Shown piece after piece: positions 33,796 to 46,836 of a stretch of 64,000 nucleotides of DNA (position 1 is the stretch's first letter; the number at the start of each line of letters is the position of its first letter). This DNA is from Kitasatospora mediocidica KCTC 9733 (GTDB taxonomy: Bacteria; Actinomycetota; Actinomycetes; Streptomycetales; Streptomycetaceae): contig NZ_JQLN01000004.1 in NCBI RefSeq assembly GCF_000744225.1, positions 1,426,001 to 1,490,000 on the forward strand. The letters run 5' to 3'. The notes beneath the pieces are model-generated. The model ran no database searches, was not told the origin of the DNA, and worked only from the letters and a program-made list of their open reading frames with translations. Both the position numbers and the translations under genes were made by a program.

Positions 33796-35783
33796 CGGAC
33801 CGCTCCTGCGCCCACCTGGCGGCGGCCGACGACCGTCCGCAGCTTCAGCGTGGCTTGCGACGGGGCACCCATGTAGCTCTCCCGGTTCATGACAAACTGC
33901 TGGTTGAGGACGGCGGTCGAGAGCAGGTAGATGAACGCCTGGTCCTCCTTGGTGCTGATCTCGGCGGCGGGGGCGGACATGATCCGCCCGACGAGCTTGC
34001 GCGCGAAGACCGGATCGACGCCGTCGATCTTCTGCAACTCAGCCTCGGAGAGCACCAGTTCCAGGTAGTCCGGCCGGTGCTCGGTGAAGACCGCGCTGCC
34101 CGGCGCGCGGTAGGGCTGCTTGGGCCGGGTCAGGCTCGACTGCGGCAGCTCGCCGCGGAAGGCCTTCTTCAGGATGGCCTTCTCGGCGAACCCGTCGTCG
34201 AAGCGCAGGTTGACCGAGGCGGCCGCCCGCACGACGGCGGGGTCCAGGAACGGGCAGCGGTTCTCGACGCCGTGCGCCAGGCTCATCCGCTCCCCCTGGG
34301 TCGACAGCAGGTAGCCGGCCAGCAGGGTCTTGTACTCCAGCCACTGCGCCTTCTGGGTCGGGCCGAGCCCTGCGTAGCCGGGAGTGTCGCGCACCAGGGC
34401 GATGGTGTCGGCGAACGGATCGGACCGGTCCTTCAGCAGGCGGGCGGCGAACTTGCCGTTCTGGTAGCGCAGTTCGTGCGAGAAGAGTCCCGGCAGCTGC
34501 TCGTTCTCGGTGCTGAACTGGCCGAGCAGGCCGGCCAGGTGCGCCCGGTGCGAGGGACCGAAGTGGTCGAGTTCGGGGTAGAGGCTGCCGATCCGCGCCG
34601 AGCGCTGCTCCTCGGACAGCTCGTGCCACGAGGAGCGCAGCAGCGTCTCACGGAAGAGCGAGTACCCGAGGAACGCCTCGTCGGCTCCCTCGCCGCTCAG
34701 CACCACCTTGATCCCGGCCTCGCGGACGTGCCGCGACAGCAGGTACATCGGGACGAACGCTGTACGGAAGGACGGGACTTCGGCGTGGTGGACGGCCGCC
34801 GGAAAGTGCTCGGCGATGTCCGCGCCGGACACCGCGATGGACGAGTGGCGGGTCCCCAGGTGCTCGGCGACCACCCGCTGACTGCTCGACTCGTCGAAGG
34901 TCCGGTCCTCGAACTCGACGGAGAAGGTGCGCACTTGGTGCGGCGAGAGGTCCGTCACCAGCTTCGTCACGATGGACGAGTCCAGGCCGCCGCTCAGGTA
35001 GACGCCGACCTCCACGTCACTGCGCAGCCGCACCTCGACGGCGGCCCGCAGCGCCTCCCGGACGAACGCCGCGGCGTCCGCCTCCGACCCGGTGAACGGC
35101 GGCGCCTCCAGCTCGAGTTCCTCGTAGCTGCGCAGCGTGCACCGGCCCGCGCGGACGGTCATCACGCTGCCCATCGGCAGCTGGCGGATGCCCCGGAACG
35201 GCGTACGGTCGGGCAGTGGCGTCCAGACCGCGAAGATCGACGCCAGCTCCCGGGGGTCCAGCTCGAAGCGGAAGCCGGGGAAGCCGCGGAACGCCTTCAT
35301 CTCCGAGGCGAAGAGGAACGCACCGTCCCCCTGCGTGTAGTAGAGCGGGCGCTTGCCGTAGCGGTCACGCGCGAGGAAGAGCTCACCGGAGAGCGCGTCG
35401 CGGATCGCGAACGCGAAGGCGCCGTTGAACCGGGTCAGGCAGCCGGCTCCCCATTGGATCCACGCCTGAAGGACCACCTCGGTGTCCGAGTGGGTGCGGA
35501 ACGGCCGTCCCAGCAGCCGCAGTTCCTCGCGGAGCTCGACGTGGTTGTAGAGCTCGCCGTTGAAGCAGATCCAGTAGCGCTCGGCCGGGTCCGCCATCGG
35601 CTGCGCCCCCGTGGCGAGGTCGACCACCGCGAGGCGGACCGTCCCCATCGCCAGCCCGTCGTCGAGGTAGTACCCCGCCTCGTCCGGCCCCCGGTGGCGG
35701 ATCAGCGACAGCATCGAGGAGACCACCCCGGGCACGGCCCCGGCGTCGAGTGCCGGGGCGACGAATCCGGCTATCCCGCACAT
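33792..35783 (-). CDS. AsnB-type glutamine-dependent amidotransferase, 663 aa
   Basis: Class II glutamine amidotransferase fused to an asparagine-synthetase ATP-pyrophosphatase domain. The start at 35783 is set by MCGIAGF, because Cys2 is the N-terminal nucleophile that hydrolyses Gln; a longer open frame upstream is noncoding in this phase. The ammonia-handling half contains [11 protein letters not shown] and CFNGELYNH. The synthetase half has the PP loop [11 protein letters not shown] and [15 protein letters not shown]. Within the operon it follows a free ACP and precedes the PKS. In glutarimide clusters this enzyme amidates a malonyl carrier to malonamyl, whose nitrogen becomes the imide N; OxyD is the analogous enzyme in oxytetracycline. 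The start overlaps the ACP gene by 13 nt and the stop overlaps the PKS start (ATGA). Substrate assignment is inferred from context. Confidence 0.93.
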
Positions 35784-36055
35784 GCTGCGCCCTGCCCCTC
35801 GGCCTGGAGCTCGGCGGACTTCTGCGCCACGAAGGCGTCGATCGCCGAGAGCGAGACGAAGACGTTGACCAGGATGTCGTCGTGGGTGATCCGCAGCGAG
35901 AACTCCTGCTCCAGGAACTTCATCAGCTGGATGTAGCCGAACGAGTCGATGACCCCTGCCTTGAAGAGATCGGTGTCGGCCGTCAGCCCGTCCTCGTCGA
36001 AGTCGACGAGAAAGCGGTCCTCGACGAACTGCCGGATCTGCTCTGTCCTGTCCAT
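35771..36055 (-). CDS. Stand-alone acyl carrier protein, 94 aa
   Basis: Small acidic four-helix carrier protein. The phosphopantetheine site is Ser in GVIDSFGYIQL. It is preceded by the AT gene (3-nt gap) and overlaps the amidotransferase gene by 13 nt, so the three are almost certainly co-translated. By comparison with glutarimide pathways it would carry the malonyl starter while the AsnB-type enzyme amidates it, then hand malonamyl to KS1 of the PKS. That role is inferred; the carrier fold and Ser site are seen directly. Confidence 0.92.
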   Translation of the reverse strand: MDRTEQIRQFVEDRFLVDFDEDGLTADTDLFKAGVIDSFGYIQLMKFLEQEFSLRITHDDILVNVFVSLSAIDAFVAQKSAELQAEGQGAACAG

Positions 36056-36058
36056 CTG

Positions 36059-36946
36059 TCACACCGTGCTTTCGCTGAGGCGGCTGGGGGCGGCGGACGC
36101 GCGAATCCTGTCCACCATGCGAAGGAGGGACCTGCCGCCCACTTCCTCGCAGTCAACTGGGGTGCTGTCACCGGAGAGCGCCAGCAGGTGGCGGACGCTG
36201 TCCGTCCAGCGCACCGGCTCGACGAGCTGCCGGCTGAGCATCGCGACGATCGCGCCCGGCTCGTAGGGGCGGCCCGTCACGTTGGCGATCACCGGCGTGC
36301 TCGGCTCCGAGAAGGTGAAGCCGCGCAGGAAGTCCTCGAACTCGGCGCGCGCGGGCTCCATGTACCGCGAGTGGAACGGTGCGCTGACCCGCAGTTGGGC
36401 GAACCGGACCTCCCGGGCGCGCAGCGCCGCATGGGCGGCGTCGAGCACCTCGGTGGTCCCCGCGATGACGATCTGGGTGTCGGTGTTGAAGCCGGCCAGG
36501 TCGACGCCCTCGACACCGTCCTGCCGGAAGATCTCCAGAAGCTCCGGCTCGGGCGTGTCCGCGACCGCGGTCATCCCCCCGCCGGACGCGGCCGCCATCA
36601 GCTCCCCGCGCTTGCGCACGAGCCGCAGTCCCGTCGCGAAGTCGAACGCCCCTGCGGCCAGCAGGGCGTTGTACTCGCCGAGGCTGTGCCCGAGGAAGCA
36701 GTCCGCCCGCCGCTCCTCGCGCCGCTCACGCTCGAACATCCGCAGCGCGTTGACCGTGTAGAGCGCCGGCTGGGTGTACTCGGTGCGCGAGAGCACGTCG
36801 TCCGGGTTGTCGCGGCAGAGCTCGGCCAGGTCGTAGCCCAGCAGGTCACAGGCGAACTGCGTCAAGCCGGGATAGCGGCCGAAGACGTCCTCGCCCATTC
36901 CTCGGGACTGCGCCCCCTGCCCGGGGAAGAGAATCGCAAATGGCAT
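36059..36946 (-). CDS. Trans-acting malonyl-CoA:ACP acyltransferase, 295 aa
   Basis: Single-domain FabD-like acyltransferase. Visible motifs: FPGQGAQ near the start, catalytic Ser in GHSLGEYNALLAAGAFDF, and the His motif APFHSRYM. The GHSLGEYNAL form is typical of stand-alone ATs of trans-AT PKS systems. It is the only AT in the window, and none of the five PKS modules contains one, so it should load the malonyl extender onto the ACPs. An acyl-hydrolase role, a sister clade, cannot be excluded by eye. It is the first gene of the leftward operon. The ATG at 36946 has only a weak Shine-Dalgarno (GTGAGA). Confidence 0.92.
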   Translation of the reverse strand: MPFAILFPGQGAQSRGMGEDVFGRYPGLTQFACDLLGYDLAELCRDNPDDVLSRTEYTQPALYTVNALRMFERERREERRADCFLGHSLGEYNALLAAGAFDFATGLRLVRKRGELMAAASGGGMTAVADTPEPELLEIFRQDGVEGVDLAGFNTDTQIVIAGTTEVLDAAHAALRAREVRFAQLRVSAPFHSRYMEPARAEFEDFLRGFTFSEPSTPVIANVTGRPYEPGAIVAMLSRQLVEPVRWTDSVRHLLALSGDSTPVDCEEVGGRSLLRMVDRIRASAAPSRLSESTV

Positions 36947-37245
36947 GGGTGTCTCACAGATCGTCTCGGATCGATACCAGTGGCCGGGAGGCCGAGCATT
37001 CCCATGCCGACCCGGGGCACAGCGTCTCCGACCTGGATCTATGCGGGATCAACTCGCCGTCCGAGGGGCGCACGGCCGCTCCCGGGGCGTCCCGAGGGGC
37101 CACAGCCCGGCGCCTGCGGGCTCAACGGCGCTCTACGGGCCCATTCATCGAGCTCTCCGAGGCGTTGATCGCTTGTAGATCGAGATTGGGGATGCTGCAC
37201 CCGAAGCGGCCACAAGCCGATCACCCAGGACCAGAGGTGTTGGAA
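36947..37245. other. Divergent intergenic region upstream of the PKS operon
   Basis: 299 bp between the AT start (leftward) and the small peptide gene (rightward). It must hold the operon promoter. I see no convincing -35/-10 pair, operator repeat or riboswitch, and no pathway-specific regulator gene lies next to it. Confidence 0.5.
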
Positions 37246-37437
37246 ATGATCCCCCGTCTGCCTCACCTGCTCACCCGCCCGCTGACCCTCGCGGCCTGCG
37301 TCTGCGCCCTCTCCGCGACCCTCCTGTTAGCCCTGCCGAGCCCCGCCCCGCACCTCACGGGCGCCGCCGGCACCACGCGTTCCGCTGCGGGCGGCCCCAC
37401 CCAGAACACCGACGACTGGAACAGCACCGGCTCCTGA
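37246..37437 (+). CDS. Small secreted or membrane-anchored peptide, 63 aa, TTA codon
   Basis: Unrecognised. The ATG has GAGG nine bases upstream. Residues 1-12 are basic (MIPRLPHLLTRP), then a hydrophobic stretch of about 20 residues (LTLAACVCALSATLLLALP) looks like a signal peptide or single membrane anchor, followed by a 30-residue polar tail ending TQNTDDWNSTGS. Codon 28 (37327-37329) is TTA, the rare Leu codon that needs the bldA tRNA in Streptomyces, so expression may be developmentally gated. It sits between the PKS operon and a decayed nickel transporter. It could also be a spurious small frame, but the start, signal and composition favour a real gene. Confidence 0.55.
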   Translation: MIPRLPHLLTRPLTLAACVCALSATLLLALPSPAPHLTGAAGTTRSAAGGPTQNTDDWNSTGS

Positions 37438-37489
37438 GCCCGCCTCCACCGCCTCCACCGCCCCACCCGCGCCCCTGTGCGCCCCCGCG

Positions 37490-37837
37490 GCCCTGCACGT
37501 GATCGGCTGGTTCACGCTGATCGCGATCGTCGCGCCACAGCACCTCAGCACCTCAGCCTCGGCACCAAGAGCTTCCGCACCGGCGTCGGCGTCACCGCCT
37601 ACACCCTCGGCATGCGGCACGCCTTCGACACCGACCACATCGCCGCCATCGACAACACCACCCGCCTGGCGTTCCTGAACTTCGCCGACGGCTGGGCGTT
37701 CTCCAAGCCGGTCCGCAAGGTGTACTACCACCTCACCATCACGCCCCTGTCCGCCGCCGTCGCGCTGATCCTGGAAGTTCGCCCGGATCGAGGAGAAGTG
37801 GTCCGCCGGCATCCGCGACTCGGAAACCTCCGGCTGA
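37490..37837 (+). pseudogene. Decayed NiCoT (HoxN/NixA family) nickel/cobalt transporter
   Basis: Three colinear fragments of a nickel/cobalt permease remain, in different frames. The first reads ALHVIGWFTLIAIVAP. After a frame change near 37545 comes GVGVTAYTLGMRHAFDTDHI with AAIDNTTR, the family signature. This is joined directly to NFADGWAFSKPVRKVYYHLT, which in intact proteins lies some 200 residues further on. A second junction near 37775 leads, in another frame, to WKFARIEEKWSAG and a stop at 37837, the family's C-terminus. With at least two deletions and two frameshifts it cannot encode a transporter. Confidence 0.85.
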
Positions 37838-37850
37838 GCGGGCACGCAGA

Positions 37851-37890
37851 AGTGCCGGGCCCGATCCGTCAACGGATCGGGCCCGGCACT
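37851..37890. terminator. Strong hairpin terminator, bidirectional
   Basis: Perfect 19-bp inverted repeat (AGTGCCGGGCCCGATCCGT, two-base centre, then its complement). It lies between the pseudogene end and the convergent protease stop at 37902, so it can serve both strands. Confidence 0.85.
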
Positions 37891-37901
37891 CAGTTGGAAG
37901 G

Positions 37902-39179
37902 TCAGCCGACGAAGGCCGCCGTGCCGTTCGGGGTGCCGAGGCCGGTGGGGCCGTCGTAGCCCGGGCCGGCGGTGCACAGGTAGGTGCCGCCGCAGTCACC
38001 GTTGGTGCCGCTGGTGACGTCGTTCAGCGCGGAGGTGTTGGCGTACGGGTCGGACGCCGGGGTGGTGTTGGCGCCGGGGTTGCCGGCGAGGGCGTAGACG
38101 CTGGCGATGATCGGGGAGGAGGCACTGGTGCCGCCGTAGACCTGCCAGCCGGAGGCGCCGTAGGTGTCGTACACGGCCACGCCGGTGGCCGGGTCGGCGA
38201 CCGCCGAGACATCGGCGACCGTACGGTTGGCACAGCCGCTGTCGGTCTGCCAGCTGGGCTTGGCCTCGTACGCGGAGCAGCCGGAGCCGGTTCCGTCGCC
38301 GCTGCCACCCCAGACCGACTCGCTCCAGCCACGGGCGCTGGAGTCGGCGGTCAGCGAGGTGCCGCCGACGGAGGTGACGTACGGCGAGGCGGCCGGGTAC
38401 TCGACGCCGTAGCCGCTGTCGCCCGCCGAGGCGGTGATGGCGACGCCGGGGTGGTTGTAGTACTGGTTGTCGGCGTTCGTCTCGTCGGAGCTCTCCGAAC
38501 CGCCGTAGCTGTTGGAGACGAACTTCGCGCCGAGCGTGACAGCCTGGTTCACCGCGGTGCCCAGGTCGTCGGTGCTGGCGGTGTTGGCCTCCACCAGGAG
38601 GATGTTGCAGTTGGGGCAGGTCGCGCTGACCATGTCGAGGTCGAGCGAGATCTCACCGGCCCAGCCCGAGTCCGCGGACGGGTAGCTGGTGCCGCCGTTC
38701 TGGTCGACCTTGCTGAAGCAGCCGTTGGCCGAGGTGCAGGCGGGCAGGCCGAACTGGCTGCGGTAGGTGGCCAGGTCGGTCTCGGCGTTGGGGTCGTCCT
38801 GGGCGTCGACGATGGCCACGGTCTGGCCGGCGCCGCTGGAGGCGGCGGCCGAGGCGAGGTTGTAGGCGCCCTGGATGTCGGCCGGGCCGAAGCCCGAGAC
38901 GGCCGCGGCCGGGGCCGCGTTGGTCGACCTCGCGCCGGTGGCATGGGCCTTGACGGGGGTTCCGCCGGTCACGCGCAGCGCGTTGCAGGCCAGGTAGCCG
39001 GCGTGCTGCGGCACCGCGCAGGACCGGGCGACGCTCACGTGGTGGCTCCCGTGACCGTGCGCGTCCGCCGCCGGGGCGGCGTCGGCGGGGGCGACGGCGA
39101 GGCCGGAGAGGGCGAGGCCCACCACGGCGGTGGCGGCCAGCGCGGTGCGCCGCGCGGCGGAGGTGATCGAGGTACGCAA
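37902..39179 (-). CDS. Secreted sedolisin-family (S53) serine-carboxyl peptidase, 425 aa
   Basis: Extracellular protease. The N-terminus is a signal peptide (basic start, hydrophobic core AATAVVGLALSGLAV, cleavage near ADAAPA). Catalytic residues can be read: Glu and Asp spaced by four in GWAGEISLDLDM, the oxyanion Asp region SAGDSGYG, and Ser in YGGTSASSPIIASVYAL. About 425 residues without a long propeptide is short for classical sedolisins but usual for Streptomyces S53-like proteins. The start is TTG at 39179 with AGAGGAG about nine bases upstream. It ends at the shared terminator. No neighbour suggests a specific substrate; nutrient scavenging is most likely. Confidence 0.88.
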   Translation of the reverse strand: MRTSITSAARRTALAATAVVGLALSGLAVAPADAAPAADAHGHGSHHVSVARSCAVPQHAGYLACNALRVTGGTPVKAHATGARSTNAAPAAAVSGFGPADIQGAYNLASAAASSGAGQTVAIVDAQDDPNAETDLATYRSQFGLPACTSANGCFSKVDQNGGTSYPSADSGWAGEISLDLDMVSATCPNCNILLVEANTASTDDLGTAVNQAVTLGAKFVSNSYGGSESSDETNADNQYYNHPGVAITASAGDSGYGVEYPAASPYVTSVGGTSLTADSSARGWSESVWGGSGDGTGSGCSAYEAKPSWQTDSGCANRTVADVSAVADPATGVAVYDTYGASGWQVYGGTSASSPIIASVYALAGNPGANTTPASDPYANTSALNDVTSGTNGDCGGTYLCTAGPGYDGPTGLGTPNGTAAFVG

Positions 39180-39407
39180 GGGACGTGCTCCTCTGTTCCG
39201 GTGAACCGGGTGTGGGGGAGGGCCCTTTGTGGGGTGGACCCGACCGCCGACGTCCTCCGACGGTGGCTCAGTCCGCGGAGAAACCTGCTGTCAGCAGCTG
39301 GGCTCGACTGTAGGTTTCCGCGCTCATGACAATCAATGGGGCGTTCAGGAAATACACAGAATGTACTCAGGAAGGGAGTCCTGTGAGGAGTTTGACGGGG
39401 TCAGCGG

Positions 39408-39434
39408 CCCGGCCGCCGCAGGGCGGCGGCCGGG
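39408..39434 (-). terminator. Hairpin downstream of the CoA-transferase gene
   Basis: 12-bp perfect GC stem (CCCGGCCGCCGC) with a 3-nt loop, beginning 8 bases past the stop at 39443 in the direction of transcription. Confidence 0.7.
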
Positions 39435-39442
39435 CGGGGGGG

Positions 39443-40636
39443 TCAGAGCGCCCCGGCCGCGCGGAGGGCGGCGATCCGCTCGGGCCGGTATCCGAGCGAG
39501 CGCAGCACGTCCTCGGTGTGCTCGCCGAGCCCGGGCACCGGACCCATCGGCAGTTCGATCCCGGCGAACCCGAACGGGGGCAGCAGGCCGCTGACTTCGC
39601 CCACCGGGGTGGCGACCGGACGCCAGCGGTCGCGGGCGGCCAGCTGCGGGTGCTCCAGCAGGTCGGCCACCTCGTTCAGCCGCGCCGAGGCGATGCCGAG
39701 GTCGTCCAGACGGGCGATCACCTGCTCGACCGTCATGGTCGCGGTGCGCCCGCCCACCAACGCGTCGACCACCCGTCGACGGCGTGCCCGCACCACGTTG
39801 GTCGCCCAGAGCGGATCGTCCGCCAGCTCGGGACGCTCCAGGAACCCGGCCGCGAACCGGGCCCACTCGCGGTCGTTCTGGACGCCGATCAGCACCAGCC
39901 GGTCGTCGGCCGTCGGGTACGCGTCGTACGGCGCCAGGCTCGGGTGCGACAGACCCGCCCGGCCGGGCGAACTGCCGCTCCCCTGGGCGTAGTAGAGCTG
40001 GTAGCCCATCCACTCGGCGGTCGCCTCGAACATCGAGATCTCGATCGCGGCGCCCAGCCCGCTGCCGGCCCGCCCGACGAGCGCGGCCAGCGTGGCGGAG
40101 AGCGCGTACATCCCGGCCGCGATGTCGGAGGTCGGCACACCGGTCTTCACCGGCTGCTCGGCCGGCCCGGTCACCGAGGCGAGTCCCGCCTCGCACTGGA
40201 TCAGCATGTCGTAGGCGCGCTTGTCGCGGTAGGGACCGCTGGAGCCGTAGCCGGACATGTCCACGGTGATCAGCCGCGGATCCTGCTCCCGCAGCCCGGC
40301 CGAACCGAACCCCAGCCGGGCGGCGGCGCCGGGCGCCAGGTTCTGCACGAAGACGTCCGCGCCGGCCACCAGGTCGGAGAGAACCGCCCGCCCCTCGGCC
40401 GTCTTGAGGTCGAGCGTGATCGACTCCTTGCCCCGGTTCAGCCAGACGAAATGGCTCGCCAGCCCGCGCACCGTCCGGTCGTACCCCCGCGCGAAGTCAC
40501 CGCCGTCCGGCCGCTCGATCTTCACCACCCGGGCACCGAGGTCCGCCAGATGCCGCGTCGCCAGCGGAGCGGCCACCGCGTGCTCCAGCGCGACGACCGT
40601 GACGCCGTCCAGCGGCAAGCCCTTGGTGAACGCCAT
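39443..40636 (-). CDS. Class III (CaiB/BaiF-type) CoA-transferase, 397 aa
   Basis: Transfers CoA between carboxylic acids through an aspartyl-CoA intermediate. The family opening LPLDGVTVVALEHAVAAPLA, the nucleotide-binding segment HLADLGARVVKIERPDGGDF and the catalytic Asp motif GVPTSDIAAGMYA are all visible. Length fits the family (about 400). I chose ATG 40636 because AGGAG lies eight bases upstream; the open frame continues to 40756 but that N-terminus (MISLRAVDTRGQTG...) does not look like the family. A single gene between a protease and isocitrate dehydrogenase; the acid substrate cannot be told from sequence (succinyl-, formyl- or itaconyl-type all possible). Confidence 0.88.
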   Translation of the reverse strand: MAFTKGLPLDGVTVVALEHAVAAPLATRHLADLGARVVKIERPDGGDFARGYDRTVRGLASHFVWLNRGKESITLDLKTAEGRAVLSDLVAGADVFVQNLAPGAAARLGFGSAGLREQDPRLITVDMSGYGSSGPYRDKRAYDMLIQCEAGLASVTGPAEQPVKTGVPTSDIAAGMYALSATLAALVGRAGSGLGAAIEISMFEATAEWMGYQLYYAQGSGSSPGRAGLSHPSLAPYDAYPTADDRLVLIGVQNDREWARFAAGFLERPELADDPLWATNVVRARRRRVVDALVGGRTATMTVEQVIARLDDLGIASARLNEVADLLEHPQLAARDRWRPVATPVGEVSGLLPPFGFAGIELPMGPVPGLGEHTEDVLRSLGYRPERIAALRAAGAL

Positions 40637-40780
40637 GATGCGGGGCTCCTTGTCGACGGAATCCACCTGGACGCGGGAGTTGCGGCCCGCGCGCCGGCCG
40701 GCCGGGAAAGCGGCCCCAGTCTGCCCGCGGGTATCAACCGCACGCAAGGAGATCATCGGCCCGAGCAGAGCGAACCGGAC

Positions 40781-40840
40781 AGCACCGAGGCCCCCGGTCC
40801 CCGGGCCGCCGTGGGGCGGACCAGGGGCCGGGGGCCTCAG
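40781..40840 (-). terminator. Hairpin downstream of isocitrate dehydrogenase
   Basis: 20-bp arms (CACCGAGGCCCCCGGTCCCC against AGGGGCCGGGGGCCTCAGTG) with three mismatches and a 20-nt loop, beginning 23 bases after the stop. Confidence 0.75.
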
Positions 40841-40862
40841 TGCTCGTGCGGGCTCAGACGTC

Positions 40863-45351
<4,489 letters not shown>

Positions 45352-45481
45352 CGGGGGAGCTCCAGCGAGCGAAGGTCGAAAACTCCGGGCGTCAGCGATC
45401 AACCACGAGCAACGGCAGCACAGTTGTTGCCGAGCAGGAGGGAGTCGGGCAGGCAGCGGCGGCGCGGGAGGCCGGCAGCGC

Positions 45482-45595
45482 TCAAGCGCGACAGAGCGCG
45501 CTGCTGACGCGCTGGAGGTCGACGTGACGTCGGGCGACCTGGAGTTGGAAGGATCCGTGCGGGTGCGGCACCGCGCCGTCGTGTCGTGCGTCCAT
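45482..45595 (-). CDS. Streptomyces-type sulfur-operon leader peptide, 37 aa
   Basis: A short frame with a good ribosome site (GAGG, eight bases before ATG 45595) encodes a peptide ending ARRHVDLQRVSSALCRA. The core RRHVDLxRVSSAxCR is the hallmark of small leader peptides found in front of sulfur-assimilation and transporter operons in Streptomyces; a Cys codon lies close to the stop. Such peptides are thought to act through ribosome stalling, with Cys availability as the cue. It lies between the SAM-IV riboswitch and the permease gene (130 nt downstream). I see no clear terminator/antiterminator pair after it. Confidence 0.8.
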   Translation of the reverse strand: MDARHDGAVPHPHGSFQLQVARRHVDLQRVSSALCRA

Positions 45596-45624
45596 GCCGT
45601 TCACCTCGCCATCACCCGCCCCGA

Positions 45625-45738
45625 GGGGGCCTCGCGCTTACAGGACGCCTCGTCCTGTCCGGTCGTCACCTGGAGCACCCCACCGCGCGGGAGGGTTGCC
45701 GGTCAGCAAGCCAGGGCTCGATGCTGACGCTCATTACC
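45625..45738 (-). ncRNA. SAM-IV riboswitch
   Basis: On the minus strand the segment reads GGTAATGAGCGTCAGC, then GAGCCCTGGCTTGCTGACC, GGCAACCCTCC, GCGGTGGGGTGCTCCAGG, TGACGACC, and later GTAAGCGCGAGG. This order and the invariant CTTGCTGxCCGGCAACCCTCC and GGTGGGGTGC elements match the actinobacterial SAM-IV class that binds S-adenosylmethionine. It begins a few bases after a predicted promoter and precedes the leader peptide and an amino-acid ABC importer, as expected for repression of methionine or sulfur uptake when SAM is high. Confidence 0.88.
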
Positions 45739-45745
45739 AGCGCTC

Positions 45746-45774
45746 ACGTTAACGGCTGAAGCGGTCGCGGGCAA
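45746..45774 (-). promoter_or_regulatory. Sigma-70-type promoter of the riboswitch-ABC operon
   Basis: TTGCCC, a 17-nt spacer and TAACGT on the minus strand, with the SAM-IV aptamer starting about eight bases past the -10. Position and spacing are right for a housekeeping promoter. Confidence 0.6.
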
Positions 45775-46092
45775 TCCCCTTCCGAGGGGCGGGCAACGCA
45801 CCTGGCCTGCGGGCCGACGGCATGTATCGTGGCCTTCTCCTCACTGGCAGTCGAGACGGGCCGGGCCATGCGTACACGCCAACTGCGTTCCGAGCGGGCA
45901 CCCTTGGGCTGCCCGCTGGTCCGTCGTCGGTGGATCGACGGGGTCGGCTCACCGACCGGCCTCTGTCAGCCGTGACTCTCCGGCACCCAGGCACCACGAA
46001 CTCCCGCCACCCCGCCGCCCGCTAGGGCGACCGCGCTCGCGAGCCGGGGCGGCACACTGCCCCGCGAGAAGGAATCGAGGAACGGGTTTCCC
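45775..46092. other. Intergenic region without recognisable gene
   Basis: 318 bp between the divergent ABC operon promoter and the GNAT gene. A 67-codon open frame at 45822-46025 (plus) has no ribosome site or family resemblance. I see nothing else apart from the presumptive GNAT promoter. Confidence 0.5.
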
Positions 46093-46818
46093 ATGTCCAC
46101 CTCCGTTGCCGCACTGCGCCCTGCCCCCCATCCGCTGGACAGCCCCGCCCGCGCGGCGCTGCTCGGCCCGCACGCACACCTCGCCGAACGGCACGGGAGC
46201 CTGCTGCGCTACCCCACCGACGTCACGCCGTTCCTCGCCCTGCCGGACGCGCCCGACGAGGACACCTGGCACGAGGTGGCCGAGCTGTTCGGACCGGGGG
46301 CGATCGTGCTGATGGCGGCCCCGCCCGACACGCCGCCGCCGCACTGGGAGGTCGTCAGGATCACCCCCGGCGTCCAACTCGTGGACGAGGGCGTCGCCGT
46401 GGCGTTCGACGAGGAGGCCGTCGCGCTCGGGCCGGCCGACGTGCCGCAGATGCTGGAGCTGGTGGCCCGGGCCCAGCCCGGCCCGTTCCTGCCCCGCACG
46501 GTCGAACTCGGCAGCTACCTCGGCATCCGGCGCGGCGGCGCCCTGGTGGCGATGGCGGGCGAGCGGATGCACCCGCCGGGGTGGACCGAGATCAGCGCGG
46601 TCTGCACGGACGCGGACCACCGCGGCCAGGGGCTGGCGACCCGGCTGGTGCTGGCGGTCGCGGCCGGCATCCGGGAGCGCGGGGAGACACCGTTCCTGCA
46701 CGCGGCCGAGAACAACACCAACGCGATCCGGCTCTACGAGTCGCTGGGCTTCCGGCTGCGCCGCCGGATCGACTTCGTCACCGTCCGGACGCCCGGAACA
46801 CTCGCCACCGGCGGGTAG
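46093..46818 (+). CDS. GNAT-family N-acetyltransferase (FR47-like), 241 aa
   Basis: Acetyl-CoA-dependent transferase. The C-terminal half is a GNAT domain: GWTEISAVCTDADHRGQGLATRLV contains the R/Q-x-x-G-x-G/A pyrophosphate loop (HRGQGLATRL), and ENNTNAIRLYESLGFRLRRRI is the closing motif with the Asn-Tyr pair. The first 110 residues are a degenerate N-terminal GNAT-like half. ATG 46093 is preceded by GAGG. The next gene starts 18 nt after its stop, so the two are probably co-transcribed. The acceptor substrate is unknown. Confidence 0.85.
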   Translation: MSTSVAALRPAPHPLDSPARAALLGPHAHLAERHGSLLRYPTDVTPFLALPDAPDEDTWHEVAELFGPGAIVLMAAPPDTPPPHWEVVRITPGVQLVDEGVAVAFDEEAVALGPADVPQMLELVARAQPGPFLPRTVELGSYLGIRRGGALVAMAGERMHPPGWTEISAVCTDADHRGQGLATRLVLAVAAGIRERGETPFLHAAENNTNAIRLYESLGFRLRRRIDFVTVRTPGTLATGG

Positions 46819-46836
46819 CTTTGGTAGGACGGGGGC

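Noticed and set aside
35784..36062. A longer start for the amidotransferase (open frame to 36062)
   Set aside because: It would bury the catalytic N-terminal Cys of MCGIAGF and read through the ACP gene in the wrong frame.
36947..37490. Cobalamin or nickel-responsive riboswitch upstream of the NiCoT remnant
   Set aside because: No B12-box-like or other aptamer signature could be read.
45822..46025. 67-codon plus-strand open frame between the ABC operon and the GNAT gene
   Set aside because: No ribosome site, no recognisable motif; composition fits chance in high-GC DNA.
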